A stretch of DNA of 64,000 nucleotides. Origin: Marsupella aquatica. Taxonomy: Eukaryota > Marchantiophyta. The stretch's first letter is position 1; every line of letters begins with the position of its first letter. The stretch covers positions 10,354,001 to 10,418,000 of the forward strand of contig OZ316898.1 in assembly GCA_973895155.1 (NCBI GenBank). The letters run 5' to 3'. Shown piece after piece: positions 1 to 12,590 of this stretch. A model generated the notes under the pieces. The model had not been told where the DNA came from. It did no database searches and saw nothing but the letters and a program-made list of their open reading frames with translations. A program made the position numbers and the translations under genes.

Positions 1-611
1 ACCTCTCTTCTTATCTCGCCTTCAACCTCCTGTTCCACTCTCCAATCTCACAGTGGTCTTCGCCAACGCGTCCGATTCAGCTGTAGTGCGCACACCTTAG
101 AACTCATGAAGGAAAGTTATGTTTTGGATGTCGCAGAGGTATGTGTTTTGGATTAGTATGGGATTATCGAGGTTCAATGCATTTCATATCTTCTTGACCT
201 GCCTGAACCAATTCTGGGTAGGGGACTGATTACTGTGTTGTTGTGCAGAATATTACAACAAGACAACAGTAACCTTACGGTAAGGACTCACGTTGTCAGA
301 AACGACCCATGGATCAGTGCATATAAACGTCTGAACTCAGGGTCCTGGGTCTCGGTGGTCTTGCGGTATACAAGCTAACAGAGATTAATGATTCACGACT
401 TTAATTGGCAGGCTGACATTTTGGTTGCAGTAAAGATGGTACCGGAGTTGCTACTAGTCGGTTGCACTAAACAATCTGTTTCCCAACTTGCAGAATTGCG
501 GAGAGTTTGCTGGATGAAGTCCTCACACAACTAGCTGAAGAGTTGAGAACATGGTGTGGGAAAGTGGTAGATCATTTGATTGATGGAGAACTTGGCACCA
601 ATACCCTGTGA
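1..611 (+). CDS. 3' end of an unidentified protein gene, cut by the window's left edge
   Basis: Frame 1 is open from base 1 to 138 and ends in GTCGCAGAG followed by a GTATGT donor; the last residues are HTLELMKESYVLDVAE. A terminal exon at 494-611 follows an acceptor (CAACTTGCAG) and reads IAESLLDEVLTQLAEELRTW, then CGKVVDHLIDGELGTNTL and a stop. The first exon ends in phase 0 and the last begins in phase 2, so something must lie between. The 17-base stretch 263-279, flanked by AG and GTAAGG, would restore the phase as a micro-exon. The tail is amphipathic and probably helical, and I do not recognise its family. It converges with the carrier gene at 1227-4514. The terminal exon is fairly secure; the micro-exon is speculative. 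Confidence 0.5.
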
Positions 612-1226
612 TACATGATCTGCTACTAGTCAGCGGAATTTTTCATGCATTCTGGTCTCATTACCTCTGCCGTTGGTCTCATTGATTGCCCAAGTATTCA
701 AACGTTTGTGTTACCCAAAAGACCAAAATCACGTTTTTATGTACATGTCAATGCACCTGTTTTATTGGAACGAGGCATTCATCCAATTGACAAGCATTTC
801 TCATTTCACAGACAGTTCTCTATCAAAACTGGCGTTACGGCATAAATGCAGTCCACTGAAAGCGCAGAACAACTTTTTGTTCATTTCTATGCTACTTTGA
901 CGCTAGAAGTAATATTTGAGTGAGTTTGACGTTAACTTTTGCCATGCCGAGAAATAAATCGTTTGATCTTACAAAAATTTAAGTTCTTGATGAACATCTT
1001 TAATCCCTTAACGACACGCACAAAGAACCATTTGCCTTGAAAAAGAAGATCTACCTAAACGTTCAGCCTCTCAAGACTTGAAACTTGGTGAGCAGCCAAC
1101 TTTTGATGTATAGAACGCATTCCTAAAGGAAATCGTACCGTATTCACTAGTGTGCAATTTCGGGGTTTTTGTTTAACCCAAAGAATCGAGCCACTCGTTG
1201 TTTTAAGAATTGAACAGCTACACACA
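612..1226. other. Short convergent intergenic stretch
   Basis: This lies between two converging genes and probably holds their 3' untranslated regions. I see no coding frame or repeat in it. Confidence 0.5.
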
Positions 1227-4200
1227 TCACTCGTGTCTTGCCAAAAGCCGTGCGGTGGCTTCCCATGTACAGATGGCGGCAGCATTTGCAGGGAAAGCCC
1301 TTACCAAAGTCGGGCCCAAACCTGCATAGAGCCCACGAACTCCCAACTCTCTATAGATCTGGAAAACACAGAGAGGAGGGTCAAGAATCCAATTATCAAT
1401 GAGTATTAGGCGTTAGACAAGATGGCCAGAGAAATAGCCCGAGTATTGCAGACAACTGGTCCTATGGTTTCAAAACTTACAATAATAGACAAATATTTGT
1501 GTGTCGAAATCACAATACACTATTGGTATAATATATTGTTGTGTGACACTGAATGCTTCAATTGAATAGAGGCAGAAATAGGACGTGAGCCTAAAAAGCC
1601 TTTGTAATGACACAATTTAGAACAATCAGAATTGAAAGACAGAAACCTTACCATTCTCATATGTACGAGTGGATTCCTACTTGTACTAAGATCCCGTACA
1701 ATTTGTATTCGGGTTTTAGCAACATCGATCGGCAAAACAACTGACCAGAACTGCAATTTCAACACTACAGGAATCAGGCAAGCTCTGTTAGTCACCGATA
1801 TACAGTTGCAGCCAAAAGATGTCTCAGAAATGACCGTTGGTTTGAAAACCCCACACAGACAAGGACGAACGTCAGGAACTATTAGGATTCAGTCTAAATA
1901 AATTTGGAGTCCATTGTTAAATTCCAGATGCTTCATCTATTCAAAATAGTTGATAAAAGAATCCCAAAGTGTGGGTCAACTCACTGCTATCCCAGAAAGT
2001 CCGCCGCTAATAACTCCGATCCCCGTTTCCACTAAGAAATCTGCCATTGATGATTGTGGAAGGTTTCCCGCAGCTTGAGATTGAGAGTCGAGTTTGATGG
2101 CAGAAGCAGAACCTCTCATTGGGTCTAAGCCAGCATATGTCAGCATGCGGTGTCTAGTACTTTCGTATGTCACAAAAAAGCAGACATTACCAATTGCTTC
2201 TCTCAGGCATGTTGCTATTAATCCACGAAACAGGCCCTGTACCTGAAATGACAGAATAAAGTCTGCTCTCACATCTATCCAACTCATGCAATTGAAGAAT
2301 CAACGAACGAGCAGCTAACCCTTGCTACATGCACACACCGTTGAACTTCGTCTCCGTTCGAAAATCATTGACGAAAAATTCAAGAGCAGGCAAATGATCC
2401 TTACTCCTTCCGTTTTGATTGTTTTACGAATGCAATCCAAGGGCCCATTATACTTCGGTGCGCCTGCAGCAATCCCCTTTGCATCCACTTGAAGACGGCA
2501 CTGAGACAAAACAGATCAAAGCCTGCATAAGAAGAGAACTGAAACTGATATTACCAAATAGCAAGATTAACAGCAAGGAAACTGGCACTTCATTGTACTT
2601 ATTTTCCGAAATATGAAAAAGGTACAGCGATGTAAAAGCTTTGAGTAGATAGGTTGCTTGCCTTCACTAGCTCTGACGGACAAAGGATTGTACCGACACT
2701 GGCTCCAGCTAAAGCCGCAGCAGGCACAACAGCTGAAAGCAGTGGTGAATTGACGTCTCCAGCCTTTTCAATTCAATCAACCCCCATCATGCATGCCAAC
2801 GATATTCCCGCATCAGACCTGCGCACCTGACCTCCTAAGATTTCCAATCAAATTCAACCCTTACAACATCAAGCCAGGATTTAACAGGGAATCAACACAG
2901 ACTATATATGAAAAATTGCCCTATCTTGATATCCAACTGAAATAAGTCTACTTCTTGATATCAAGGACACCTTCAAAAGGGAAGTCAATTTGTGCACGAC
3001 AGAACTATGTTCAGATAAGGAAGAGAATACACGCCACTAGGAATGACGGAAGTCAGCCAGGTGATGATTTTACGGGTAGTATAGAATACCCCACCTCCAA
3101 AAAGGTCTTTAGTTGCGAGTATGACCCAAACAGAAGTGAACTCTCCACCGAAACACCAATAAAGGAGGGTGTGGCTCCTCTGTATAAACCTTTGATCTGT
3201 TTCAATCACACTAGGGTTCCTTAGTCGAAACCGGCTCAGAATTATGTTTTTTGGATCTATTTTCTGAGCTTGAGGCAAATGATTCGTGAAATTTATGCCG
3301 TAGTATGATATGTATTTAAGGTTAAAATGAATCTGGAATACATGCTAAGAAAAAAAGCCAAGCAAGACTCTGACCCACGCTAAAGGCAACCTTGCATGGC
3401 TTGAAATGACTGAACTTAACAAGATCAAATGATCTTCTGTTTGAAAATGTCTTGCCAGACTGCATGTAATTGAATTTTAGCAGGAGCGTAATAGGTTCTA
3501 CCAGCGAATGTTGCCAATTCAAGGACTAGCAATTCCCTTTCCATGAGCAGAAAGTAGCGAATTCCATAGGTGTCTCTATATTTTAGTGACATGAAGTGGA
3601 CATAGTCTATCCTCAACAGCCTTCCTGACATCATGTCTGGTGACAATATGACATATTTCAAATGTACTTGAGTCTGTGCAAGTCCATTCGCGTGCGAGCG
3701 TGACCACTGTAAGAAAGCGTCTGGTAGATGACACAAATTATCGCACTGAATTACCTACCCCTTCGCTCTTCAGAAGTTGTGTACAGCAGTGAAATGCACT
3801 CCGATACTGCGGACCATGAGTAGTTCGATGCTGTGTTTGCAGCTTAACCTATCCCGAACAAACAAAATCTTAGTACCTGCAACGCCCGACCACCTTGGAA
3901 GTATAGAGAAGCAGCTCAACGGAGAATCAAAGGTTCAGAAGGTTAAGAATTCACAGGCCAAAATCCGTTGCCAAGTCAAAAGGTGCCCCATCTGATACAG
4001 AGAAGGAGAGGAGAGACAGACAGAGAGAGCATTTTAGCTCGACGACAAGAACTCGGACTCTGGCCAGATCAAAACCCTAAGGCTAAACCCCTGTCCACCT
4101 CCTTTGAAGGATGTCTAACGAATGTTCAGTCCAAGCATGTGCTAATTACTCTTCTGCCACAAGTGGAGCACCAGACAAATCGTGCTCAATGCTCACCTCT

Positions 4201-4514
4201 AGCGTCCAATCCCATGACGTTTTCTATTCACAGCATTCGGGAAATGGAGGCGCGGAGGATAGTGTGGAAGAAGTGAAATGCACCTTGATGGTATCGAAGG
4301 GATGACCAACGAGAACGGTGGCCACTCCAGCTGCAATGCCTGCTGCATAATCACGGGTCGCATTCTCGTTTCCTGACGTGAATCCGCTGGAGGCCATTCT
4401 CTGCTCCCTTCCCTGAGCTCCTTCTCGTTTCAGCTGCGCATGCAAGACAGCCAATTCTCCATTTTCGGAAGTGCGCTCTTCATTGTCTTGGTGTGCTACA
4501 TAACACTCGATCAT
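1227..4514 (-). CDS. BAC1: Mitochondrial basic amino-acid carrier, BAC1-type
   Basis: A mitochondrial carrier family (SLC25) protein, expected to move arginine, lysine and ornithine across the inner mitochondrial membrane. Eight coding exons on the minus strand: 4514-4284, 3848-3759, 3196-3095, 2763-2662, 2500-2405, 2242-1985, 1750-1652 and 1358-1227, all joined in phase 0. The three carrier signatures are present: HPFDTIK (exon 1), CPSELVK (exon 4) and LPIDVAK (exon 7). The C-terminus YAGLGPTLVRAFPANAAAI matches my memory of Arabidopsis BAC1, and several inter-exon spacings agree to the residue. From the ATG at 4514 the protein is 369 aa; from the ATG at 4397 (MASSGFTSG) it is 330 aa, closer to family length, so the later start may be the real one. 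The intron after exon 4 has a GC donor (AAG then GCAAGC). All 8 exons look intact. Confidence 0.92.
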
Positions 4515-5815
4515 GAGAAATAGACGCGAAAACCAATAGAGAATTTGACGACTCCCCCGTTTTGTTCTATTTGTCTGTTTGGTTATTATCGCCCATTATC
4601 GTCATTTTGGCATTTCTCTCGTAGTCTGGTCAAAATGGGTACTTCCTTGAACGAATATGGGGCAGTTTGGACTTTTTATTCCTTGAAGAAGCAATTAAAA
4701 AGGGGAATAGGCCTAGTCACCTATGTGACTGGCTATTTTATTTTAGATTCTATTTCCAAACTCCGTGAACTGGTGATGAGCCCAAGATAGGCTTGGGACA
4801 AACAGAACCATGAGCCTCTTGGTAGATGTACAGGACTACGCATTTGCATTTTTGCCAACAATAACACACCACTTGAAGATGCATGATGCACTGATGCTAG
4901 AGTCCCTAAGGTCAACCCCATGATTTGCAGCTGTTGGGTAATAGTACAATAGTACGCATGTTGGGGTATGGGTCTTAGGTTCACATTCAAAAGTCACAAC
5001 TCATGGGAGCATGATGGAGTTGGCAGTTAAAATGCATATTTGGGCTGGATGCTAGGTCCAAATTTTCAGTCCCATTGTTGGCATGTTAAATATCTTGCAC
5101 TGCTGTTTTCACTCCTCTCCTCGAGACGTGGAGACTAATTTGGCTCCACACAATAATGTGCGTTTTGGCCATTAAGCTCCACATTCGTCCATAGCTCATC
5201 CAAACAAAGCCAAATGTATATGAATGGCAATGGGAGAGAGCCACTATGCATACAAGCTCTGGAAGAGTTTGTGGTTAGTTTCTAATGAAAATATGCCTGG
5301 CACAAATTCTCTTCACAAAATGAATCATTACGCGCTCTGACCAGAGAAAACAAGACGGATTTCACATGTCAAAACGAAGTCAAAATGAGAAAGTCAAGCC
5401 ATTGGTACATACAAGTACAATTTAACGGTGCACGATAGCCATATCTGGAATAAACTTCTCTTTAAAATGAGATCTCAGGTATAAATATATATTTTCAGCA
5501 TGGAGTTTCCCTCCAAAGCAAAGAGCCTAGTCGGTCAGCTTGTCTAGAGAAAGAAGTTTGCCTCAGATGTACCACCATATAATACCGACGCCAAGAACCC
5601 AACTTATTCTCTCATTGCTCTGCTCTTGTGACGTGGTAGCTAATAAACGTGGTAGCTACAAAACAATTACTAGGTGACCACCAAGTCTCATGTGTCACCT
5701 CAGAAATATACTAATTACCGATTTTCGGAAAGAACTTTAAATAACACATGATCCATTCAAGATATTCCAGCAAGTGAAGTACCAGCAACGCTGTACAAAT
5801 TAATGTAGATGAAAA
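4515..5815. other. Intergenic region upstream of the carrier gene
   Basis: About 1.3 kb with no coding frame that I can support. It should contain the promoter and 5' untranslated region of the minus-strand carrier gene, but I saw no clear TATA box. Confidence 0.4.
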
Positions 5816-7130
5816 TCAAACCAATTTCTCTAGAACAGCATTTGTAACCTCCTGTGCGGTACTTCTCCCTCCAATGGCTATTGTACTAAACTTCCCCTCA
5901 GCAAAAACTGCCATATTGGCCTTCTCTAGCCTATCTGCAAATGAAGGCAACTGAAGATGCCTTCACATCATGGCTGTTAGGATTGGAGGATTTTTGCTGA
6001 ACCAGCTTCTCGTTTCCACATTGCCCACTCTCTGCCTGTTGTGATGCTGTAACCTCGCAGTCCTGACTCGCAGAATCTCGCATTGGTTGTCGACAGGGTA
6101 CAGCAGATGTATCACATGCTCCGAAGGGACCCCCACCCTGCCCCTTCTGTAACCCTACCTGTGCACAATCTTGATTGGAAGAACATGTACGAGGTTTTTG
6201 GAAAACAGGAGTTGTCATCTGACCAGTTTCTAACGCTGAAGGCCACTGGCACTGCTGTTGAAACCTTCCGCTTAGACTCCTGCTTTGAAGTGTCAGCCCA
6301 TGGTGAGTGCATACCAAATGAAGAAGGGTGAAACGCAGCACCCATTGGTTGGGAATAATTTTGAGGAGCCGTCTCATGTAATTGGAAGGACCAGATGGAT
6401 GTGAGCCTGCAGCCAGGTCATTGCACCATCCATGTAGACCTCTTACAGCTGGATTCACAAAGGGCAAAGGTTGGGGCACACCGCACAAACTGGGACCAGG
6501 GTTGGAGGGAAGCGAAGGACAGAACACGGCAGTTGGCCACTACTGTTGTTGATAAGAATAATACATGTCATGCACTAGACTGGGCTGCTGCTCAAGCCTA
6601 GGAACTCCAAAGGGAGTCACGGAACATAATTCCATTGCATTGGGAGAACAAATGACAGGATATGCACCATTGTATCCCCCATGCCATTCACTTGCGAAGT
6701 ATGAAAAGATCCAGGATACTACTAATACATGTATGCTCCATTAGGAGTAGGCACAGCTCCAAACCTTATTATTAGCACCAGCTTTGCCATACGGTGGGCC
6801 ACCCTTGGAAGCAGTCGACGCTCCTTGTGTGGCATTCAACACAGTAGGAACTTGCCCAGCTTTGCTCTGGCCAGTCTCGGCATTACCAACAGGGAGTTCA
6901 TCACACATTCTATCTGAAGTTGACAAGTGGCCACTGCAATCTGGCTGCTTTCTGTGGTATCGTCCTAACTCTCTTGATTGCCCACAAAAGCCTTGCCATC
7001 CGTAGACTTCTTCTCCACATCCTATGAATGATTTGCTGGAGCTAGCTCTGATGTCCCTGTTGGCTCCTCCCGAGTATTTGTGACGATTTCCTCAGTCATT
7101 GGTGATGATGCCAAGAGTTGTTGAACCTAT
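5816..7130 (-). pseudogene. Decayed coding region, unidentified
   Basis: Read on the minus strand, coding-like sequence runs through several frames with stops between. An upstream piece follows a possible acceptor near 7130 (GTATAG) and reads VQQLLASSPMTEEIVTN; later come GGYNGAYPVICSPNAMELC and VPRLEQQPSLVHDMYYSYQQ, interrupted by a stop; then a 198-codon open stretch (5931-6527); and finally, after a frame change, FADRLEKANMAVFAEGKF and STIAIGGRSTAQEV ending at a TGA at 5816-5818. The composition is rich in Q, S and P, like a plant nuclear regulatory protein, but I do not recognise the family. The in-frame stops argue for a pseudogene, although some breaks could be unrecognised introns. Confidence 0.4.
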
Positions 7131-8240
7131 ACGAAAATCCCAGACAAAATTTCAATAAGAAGTGGTTCCAGCTAGATTGCTTCCGGAGAGAAATGAACAA
7201 TTGGAGGCTGAGAAAGTCCCAAGCGCCCCATAAGTACCTTGATAATGCGGTGCAGCTCAAAAAGCTGTGCTATAAATATTTTCTGCTGCCTGAGTAAGCA
7301 TAAAATGAGGATAGGAATACATTCGAACAAAATTTTCAATAACATTTACAGGCCGACCGTAAAGCTGGATACCATAATATATTCTTCTAAATATACAAGT
7401 CCGTGTTCTCAATATGATAAATTACAATGTACACTTCACGTGGATACAGTGATCGGCTACCACGTCCTAAGAAACATTCTAACTGAAGACGCCCCAGACA
7501 AATTAGTAAGGTATTAAAGATCAAAAAAGTCAAATTAGGCATTGTTGCTCCTCTGCGCACAACAGAGAATTTCGAAGACTGAACAAACATAAATCAAAAC
7601 CCAACCATTCACGCAAATTGATTTTAGTCCACACTGATTGCAAAACTTCTCTGCAGAATTCCACAATTTTGTCGTCCAACCTGCACCCCTACCCTTCATA
7701 ACGTCTCCAGTCACTAGAGCATCCTTTATTACAGTAACTGAGGGAATGCATGTCAACCTAAGGTACACGATACCTATTCAAGAATGCATAAAATTATCTT
7801 GCACGGGTAACAAAGAAGAAAGTTTTGCAAGACCCACTTAGGTATCATCAAACTTCAGATTTGGACAATAAAATCATGTGTTTTCTATAGCGCATTTCCA
7901 TTGTGAAGGTTTAGGCAATTCCATCTGCGTATGAAGAGCGCAGCTACCAGGAAAAATAGCTTACATGTATGAATTGCCTAAACCTGTGCAATTACGTGAA
8001 TACATGTTCACAGGTATGAAAACAATTGCAATTAAGTACAAGAATCTAAGCTAGAGAGCAAATAAGAGAATGAGAGAATAGGTCAACTTATAGAAGTAAG
8101 GTCTTACACAAGCGAATTTACACCTACGTGTTGTGGCCAGTGAGTTTTGTGTAACAGGTCTATACACGCACGTAACAAAATTGTTATAATTGTGTTTGGA
8201 CAGGTTAATGGCCTAAGTGTACCCAGAAAGGACTGGCCTG
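7131..8240. other. Non-coding stretch between two decayed genes
   Basis: No supported gene. A piece near 7150-7240 on the minus strand (GTYGALGTFSASNCSFLSGS) may be a further exon of the decayed gene at 5816-7130. The rest shows no clear structure. Confidence 0.3.
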
Positions 8241-9541
8241 CTCAAAGCTCTTCTTCACCGTCATTTTCCAGGGCACGCCTTTTCTCAGCCATTTGAAGGA
8301 CTTTCCAACATGTCTCTGCCAAGCTGTCAAAGCAATCTGCATAACAAAGAAGAGAACTCAGATTGTTATTTGATTGTAGATCTGCAAAGTGCTCTGCAAA
8401 GTGCATAATGCCCGCGACCTCTCCGTCCTTCAACACGGAATTGATGTCACATTGAGGAGATTGCCGTAGGAAACATTGTAATAACACTGCTCCGCATATT
8501 CCTTCACGAATTTAATTTTAGGCTGGCATGGGATTTTTTCTTCATTGGTCGCATAAATGCCTTGAGCAAGCTCGACGTAAATGTTCTCGTCTGGAGGTAG
8601 TAGATAATCAGGTCCAATAGGCTTTGGATGACTATGAGAATGAGTTGTGCGGACAAGCGGATATCTCGTTCCCAAGCATCTCAATCGCTGCTTTCCAGTT
8701 ACAAAACTACCGACTAGAAATTTGTCTCTTGCAGCTATTTCTTCATATGGTAAAATCCTCTTTGCTCTTGCCTGCATTTCCATGAACTCATTTTGAAATT
8801 CGATAGAAGGTAGTAGTTTGGCAAGGGCGATATCCATGCTACTGATCCGCTCTTGAACATACTCGACTCTTGTACCGGGCTCCCCTTGGAAAACTTTGCA
8901 GAAGTCTGTATCTGATGAACCAAATGCATCTGGGTTTTTCTCAACGATGGACTCCCAGCAATTCAATGAGACTGTCAGTCTCCTAATTGAGCCTTTCTCA
9001 ACCAGTATGCCCGATGTTATTGAACCAATGTTTTCTTCTACGTCATCGACTGCATGGATCACAGAGCCGGGGTAGAAGCAGCCTTGTTCGTCACATAATA
9101 TGTATTGTCCACTACAGCCTCCAACCCTTTACTATTTGTAGCATTTGGCTTGATTGATCATTTTTGCACTGTATATGGCAAATTCCTGTTATGAAATGTC
9201 AAATTGATATTGACATTGGTGAAGCCTTCAGGAAAGTAGTGGAGATGCATGATGAAAAGTTCATCGTCCACCCGTGGCAACTCGATAACAATAGAATCCC
9301 AAATAAATGAAATAGTGATTGCAGTCAAGAAGTGAGTTTGTGCAAGTTTAAGAAGAGCCTCCTGCTTGGGAATTTCCCTCTGCTTTAACCGGGCCGTCAC
9401 GAGATTTTCATTAATTGCAAACCAAGAAGTTTCGAGATCGAATCCTCTGCTCTCGGGCCCTCCTTTCTGGTAATCTCGACTATCCCCTGGCATTCCAAAC
9501 TGAAACACAGACCACTCCACACATGAGAAATCACAATCCAA
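8241..9541 (-). pseudogene. Frameshifted gene, possibly peptidase-like (PA clan)
   Basis: Three successive minus-strand frames read as one protein. 9541-9158 gives a segment ending in VNINLTFHNRNLPYTVQK. Around 9110-8430 the frame changes and reads CSGQYILCDEQGCFYPGSV, ITSGILVEKGSIRRLTVSLN and FLVGSFVTGKQRLRCLG. From about 8487 a third frame continues to a stop near 8243, through DINSVLKDGEVAGIMHFAEH. The stretch RRLTVSLNCWE resembles the TAAHC region of trypsin-like peptidases, with Asn where the catalytic His would be; that is weak inference. No good splice sites bridge the frame changes, so I call it a pseudogene. Its 5' end runs into a 115-bp tandem repeat, suggesting truncation there. 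Confidence 0.5.
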
Positions 9542-9804
9542 CGAAAGGTTGTGAGCAAAGATAAACGCCCAGCCCTCCTTTCTGGTAATATCAACTATTG
9601 CCCCTGCATTCCGAACTAAAAACTTAGACTACTCCACACATGAGAAATTGCAATCCGACGAAAGGTTGTGAGCAAAGATAAACGCCCAGCCCTCCTTTCT
9701 GGTAATCTTGACTATCCCCCCTGCATTCCGAACCTAAAACTCAGACCGTTCCACACATGAGAAATTGCAAACCAACGGAAGGTTGTGAGCAAAGATAACG
9801 CCCA
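9457..9804. repeat. Three-copy tandem repeat, unit about 115-117 bp
   Basis: Units start at 9457, 9572 and 9689, each opening with gccctcctttctgg and containing ccacacatgagaaat and aaggttgtgagcaaagata. The copies differ by scattered substitutions. The first unit overlaps the 5' part of the frameshifted gene at 8241-9541. Confidence 0.9.
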
Positions 9805-12590
9805 AATAAACGAAATACTTGGCCAAGCATGAAGGGTTTATCCTTTGAAGTGGGCGTAGCATGACGAGCATTTTAGATCCGGTCAGCTCCAACTAAGCTC
9901 GACTTTTGAGGGACGGGGTCTTGCCGTCTTGAGGTAATATAAGTCAGAAATTTGACATTTACTTTAATTTGGGCCTCTCCCACGGATGGGCTCACTTGCA
10001 AATGAGAGAGACCTCACTAATTTTATACTGATCTCTGTCACAGGTACTTCCCGAGAAGAGCTCATACCCCTGCACCAGTTTTCTCATAATCCAATGCAAA
10101 AGATTGTGAGTAGGATTTGATTTGTGAGTCTTGGAATTTAGGTTGTGCCCGGGGGTTGTGCTAGCTCTTGTTTAGATGGAGATGTCATACATTATTGTAA
10201 CAATTGGAGTCCATCATGGTTGTAGAGGTCTATGGGACCTGTTAATTATCAAACATTTTGTTCCAATCTGAGCTCTCTTTGCTCTCCGTAAAGACTTTCA
10301 TGACTTTTCTCTTTGTATATTTGAGTGCATTAATTCTCCATAATGCACCCCTTTTTTGAGAAGGGGATTATACAAAACACCATAAATATAGTAAAAGTAA
10401 AAATTAAATATAGTTTTATCACACAAAAAAATAATTAAATTTAGTCAAGATCTCAAGATGATAACCAAATCTTATATGGTGACACTAACAAGATATCTAT
10501 GAATAGAATCTAATATACCTAAAGAACGTATATTTTTGGCCAATTTCATAGCAATCACTTCTTGGATGACCCTTTAATTTGAATTTACTATTTTAGAGAT
10601 TCACTTTTTCTTGTTTTTTATTGAAAAGTCACTCAAGTTTTTACGTACATTAATGTCCTACTTATGGGCATTATGAAAATAATGCCCTCTAACCAGGACA
10701 TTATCCTATTCAGTATACACCAAAAGGGAACCAGATAAAACAGCAATAGAGAAGGAAACGTCCTTTTAAGTATTGTTATTAGTCACTGGCAACTTTGCTT
10801 ATCTACTTCCCAAATATCAGGAGACCAGACTAGGTGCCTGCTAACTCTTAGCTATTGAATTAACATGGTAGATACTTCTGTGTTACTTTTCAATGCTTGT
10901 GGAGTTCTTCTAACCAATTGAAAGAGACTACTTCCAGCACAGTCCAATTTCACTACCTAGTTCTTCAATCAGACCATGACATAGGTTAATCCATGCAACC
11001 AGCCAGCTATATTGGTATAGCTGTCCACTTGTACATGATCAAAACAATAAATTTTGAGGCTGCTACATATTCCAATTCAACCTAACTTTGAGCACTTAGG
11101 CCAACTCATTTGAGAGAGATCTTCACTCATCATAAATTCATTTTGGGGGCTTTTGTGCACATTTCTTATTTTGAGCTAGTGAAGCATGCAAATAACCCTT
11201 ACTCCCACAGCACGCAGACTACCCTTGGGGTTGTCTTTGATAGCGCAAAGTTGACAAGGACAATAAATTATAAACTTTATGAAGAGACGGCCCCTGGCCC
11301 CTGTTAAGATTTACTCTTAGGTCTAGAGTAACGACTGTACCGTAGTTAGGGCTAACCTTAGTCGCAGACTAGGTTAGGTTAGTCATGTTGTGCACACTCT
11401 ATACCCAAACAGTGATTATTTGGAGAATAGGAACTCAGGCTCATTGTTACGGAGCCAGTTGAGAGATAGGGAAAGCTTGTGCTGTGCATGTTTTATATGG
11501 TTGGTCGGCCTAGAGTGCAATAAAGCTTTTGTGTGTTCCCGTGGACGTAATCTCATGTGGAGGTGAACCACATATCTCTTTGTGTCGAATCATGTGCGTT
11601 GGATGATTCATGGACTTATCGTTACAATTGTCATCTATGCTCAACATACCCAAGATATCTTGGTGGATTGTGTGTTTTGTGCACTTTCTCAATGCAGAAG
11701 ACAATTGCTATATAGATTAAAAATTTTAACATCTTTTGGAGACTAGGCCCATATACTTGGAGGTTTTTGTCACTTTTAGCACGTGCCTGTAAAGGTTGCA
11801 AACATCTCTCTTGGCTATTTCACAATTTTGTATATATAACAACAACAAAGTACCTGATTTGACTTGCATTACTGGCCCTGGCTTCACTCCATGAAGGAGA
11901 GGTTGAGCATTAAATTTAGCTTTAGCTGTAAATTAGTTCCCTGGGATACAATCTTTACTTTTATTTGAATGATCCTCGGAATGATCTACAATAGGACTAG
12001 AATGTTAAGTGTCTTCTCTATTAGTCACTTTTTGCAGATTCGGACGGCAGTACAGTATATATGCATCATGTATCATCAATTGGTCATGAAATTTTATCTA
12101 GACCAAGGATCAATGTACGTATACACACCCTTACTCACTGACCAGCTACAATAGAGGATGCATGCTTTCTGCCCGGCTTTCTGCTAAATAGACTCACTTC
12201 ATGGAGACAAGTCTATAAGCACTAAAAATTGAGCTTGACAAAATGTGAACGCGGTGTGAGAGTACATATCCAGTATCGAATTGGTCATAGGTGTCACTGA
12301 AACAAAACTTCCAACATCATGTGAAAACAAAATAAAGGGAGCTTTATTCATTTTGGGAAACTACTTAGAAGTAGCGAGGGAGAAATTAAGCGAGGGGGCC
12401 GGTGACAAATCAGAAAGTGCCAATATGTCGTCACATGGTTGCTCATTGGTCATGTGTACACACACTAGTACTTCCTTTCAACTCCAAGTTGTGGCACATG
12501 TAGTTGAAAAACTTCATAAGGTGAAACACAACACAATCATGAAGGATGAGGCCTTCCTTGACTGGTTCCTAGGAGTTAAACTAAGCATAA
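9805..12590. other. AT-rich intergenic region without supported genes
   Basis: About 2.8 kb downstream of the pectate lyase gene. No protein-coding frame longer than noise, no recognised repeat and no RNA gene that I could support. Confidence 0.4.
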
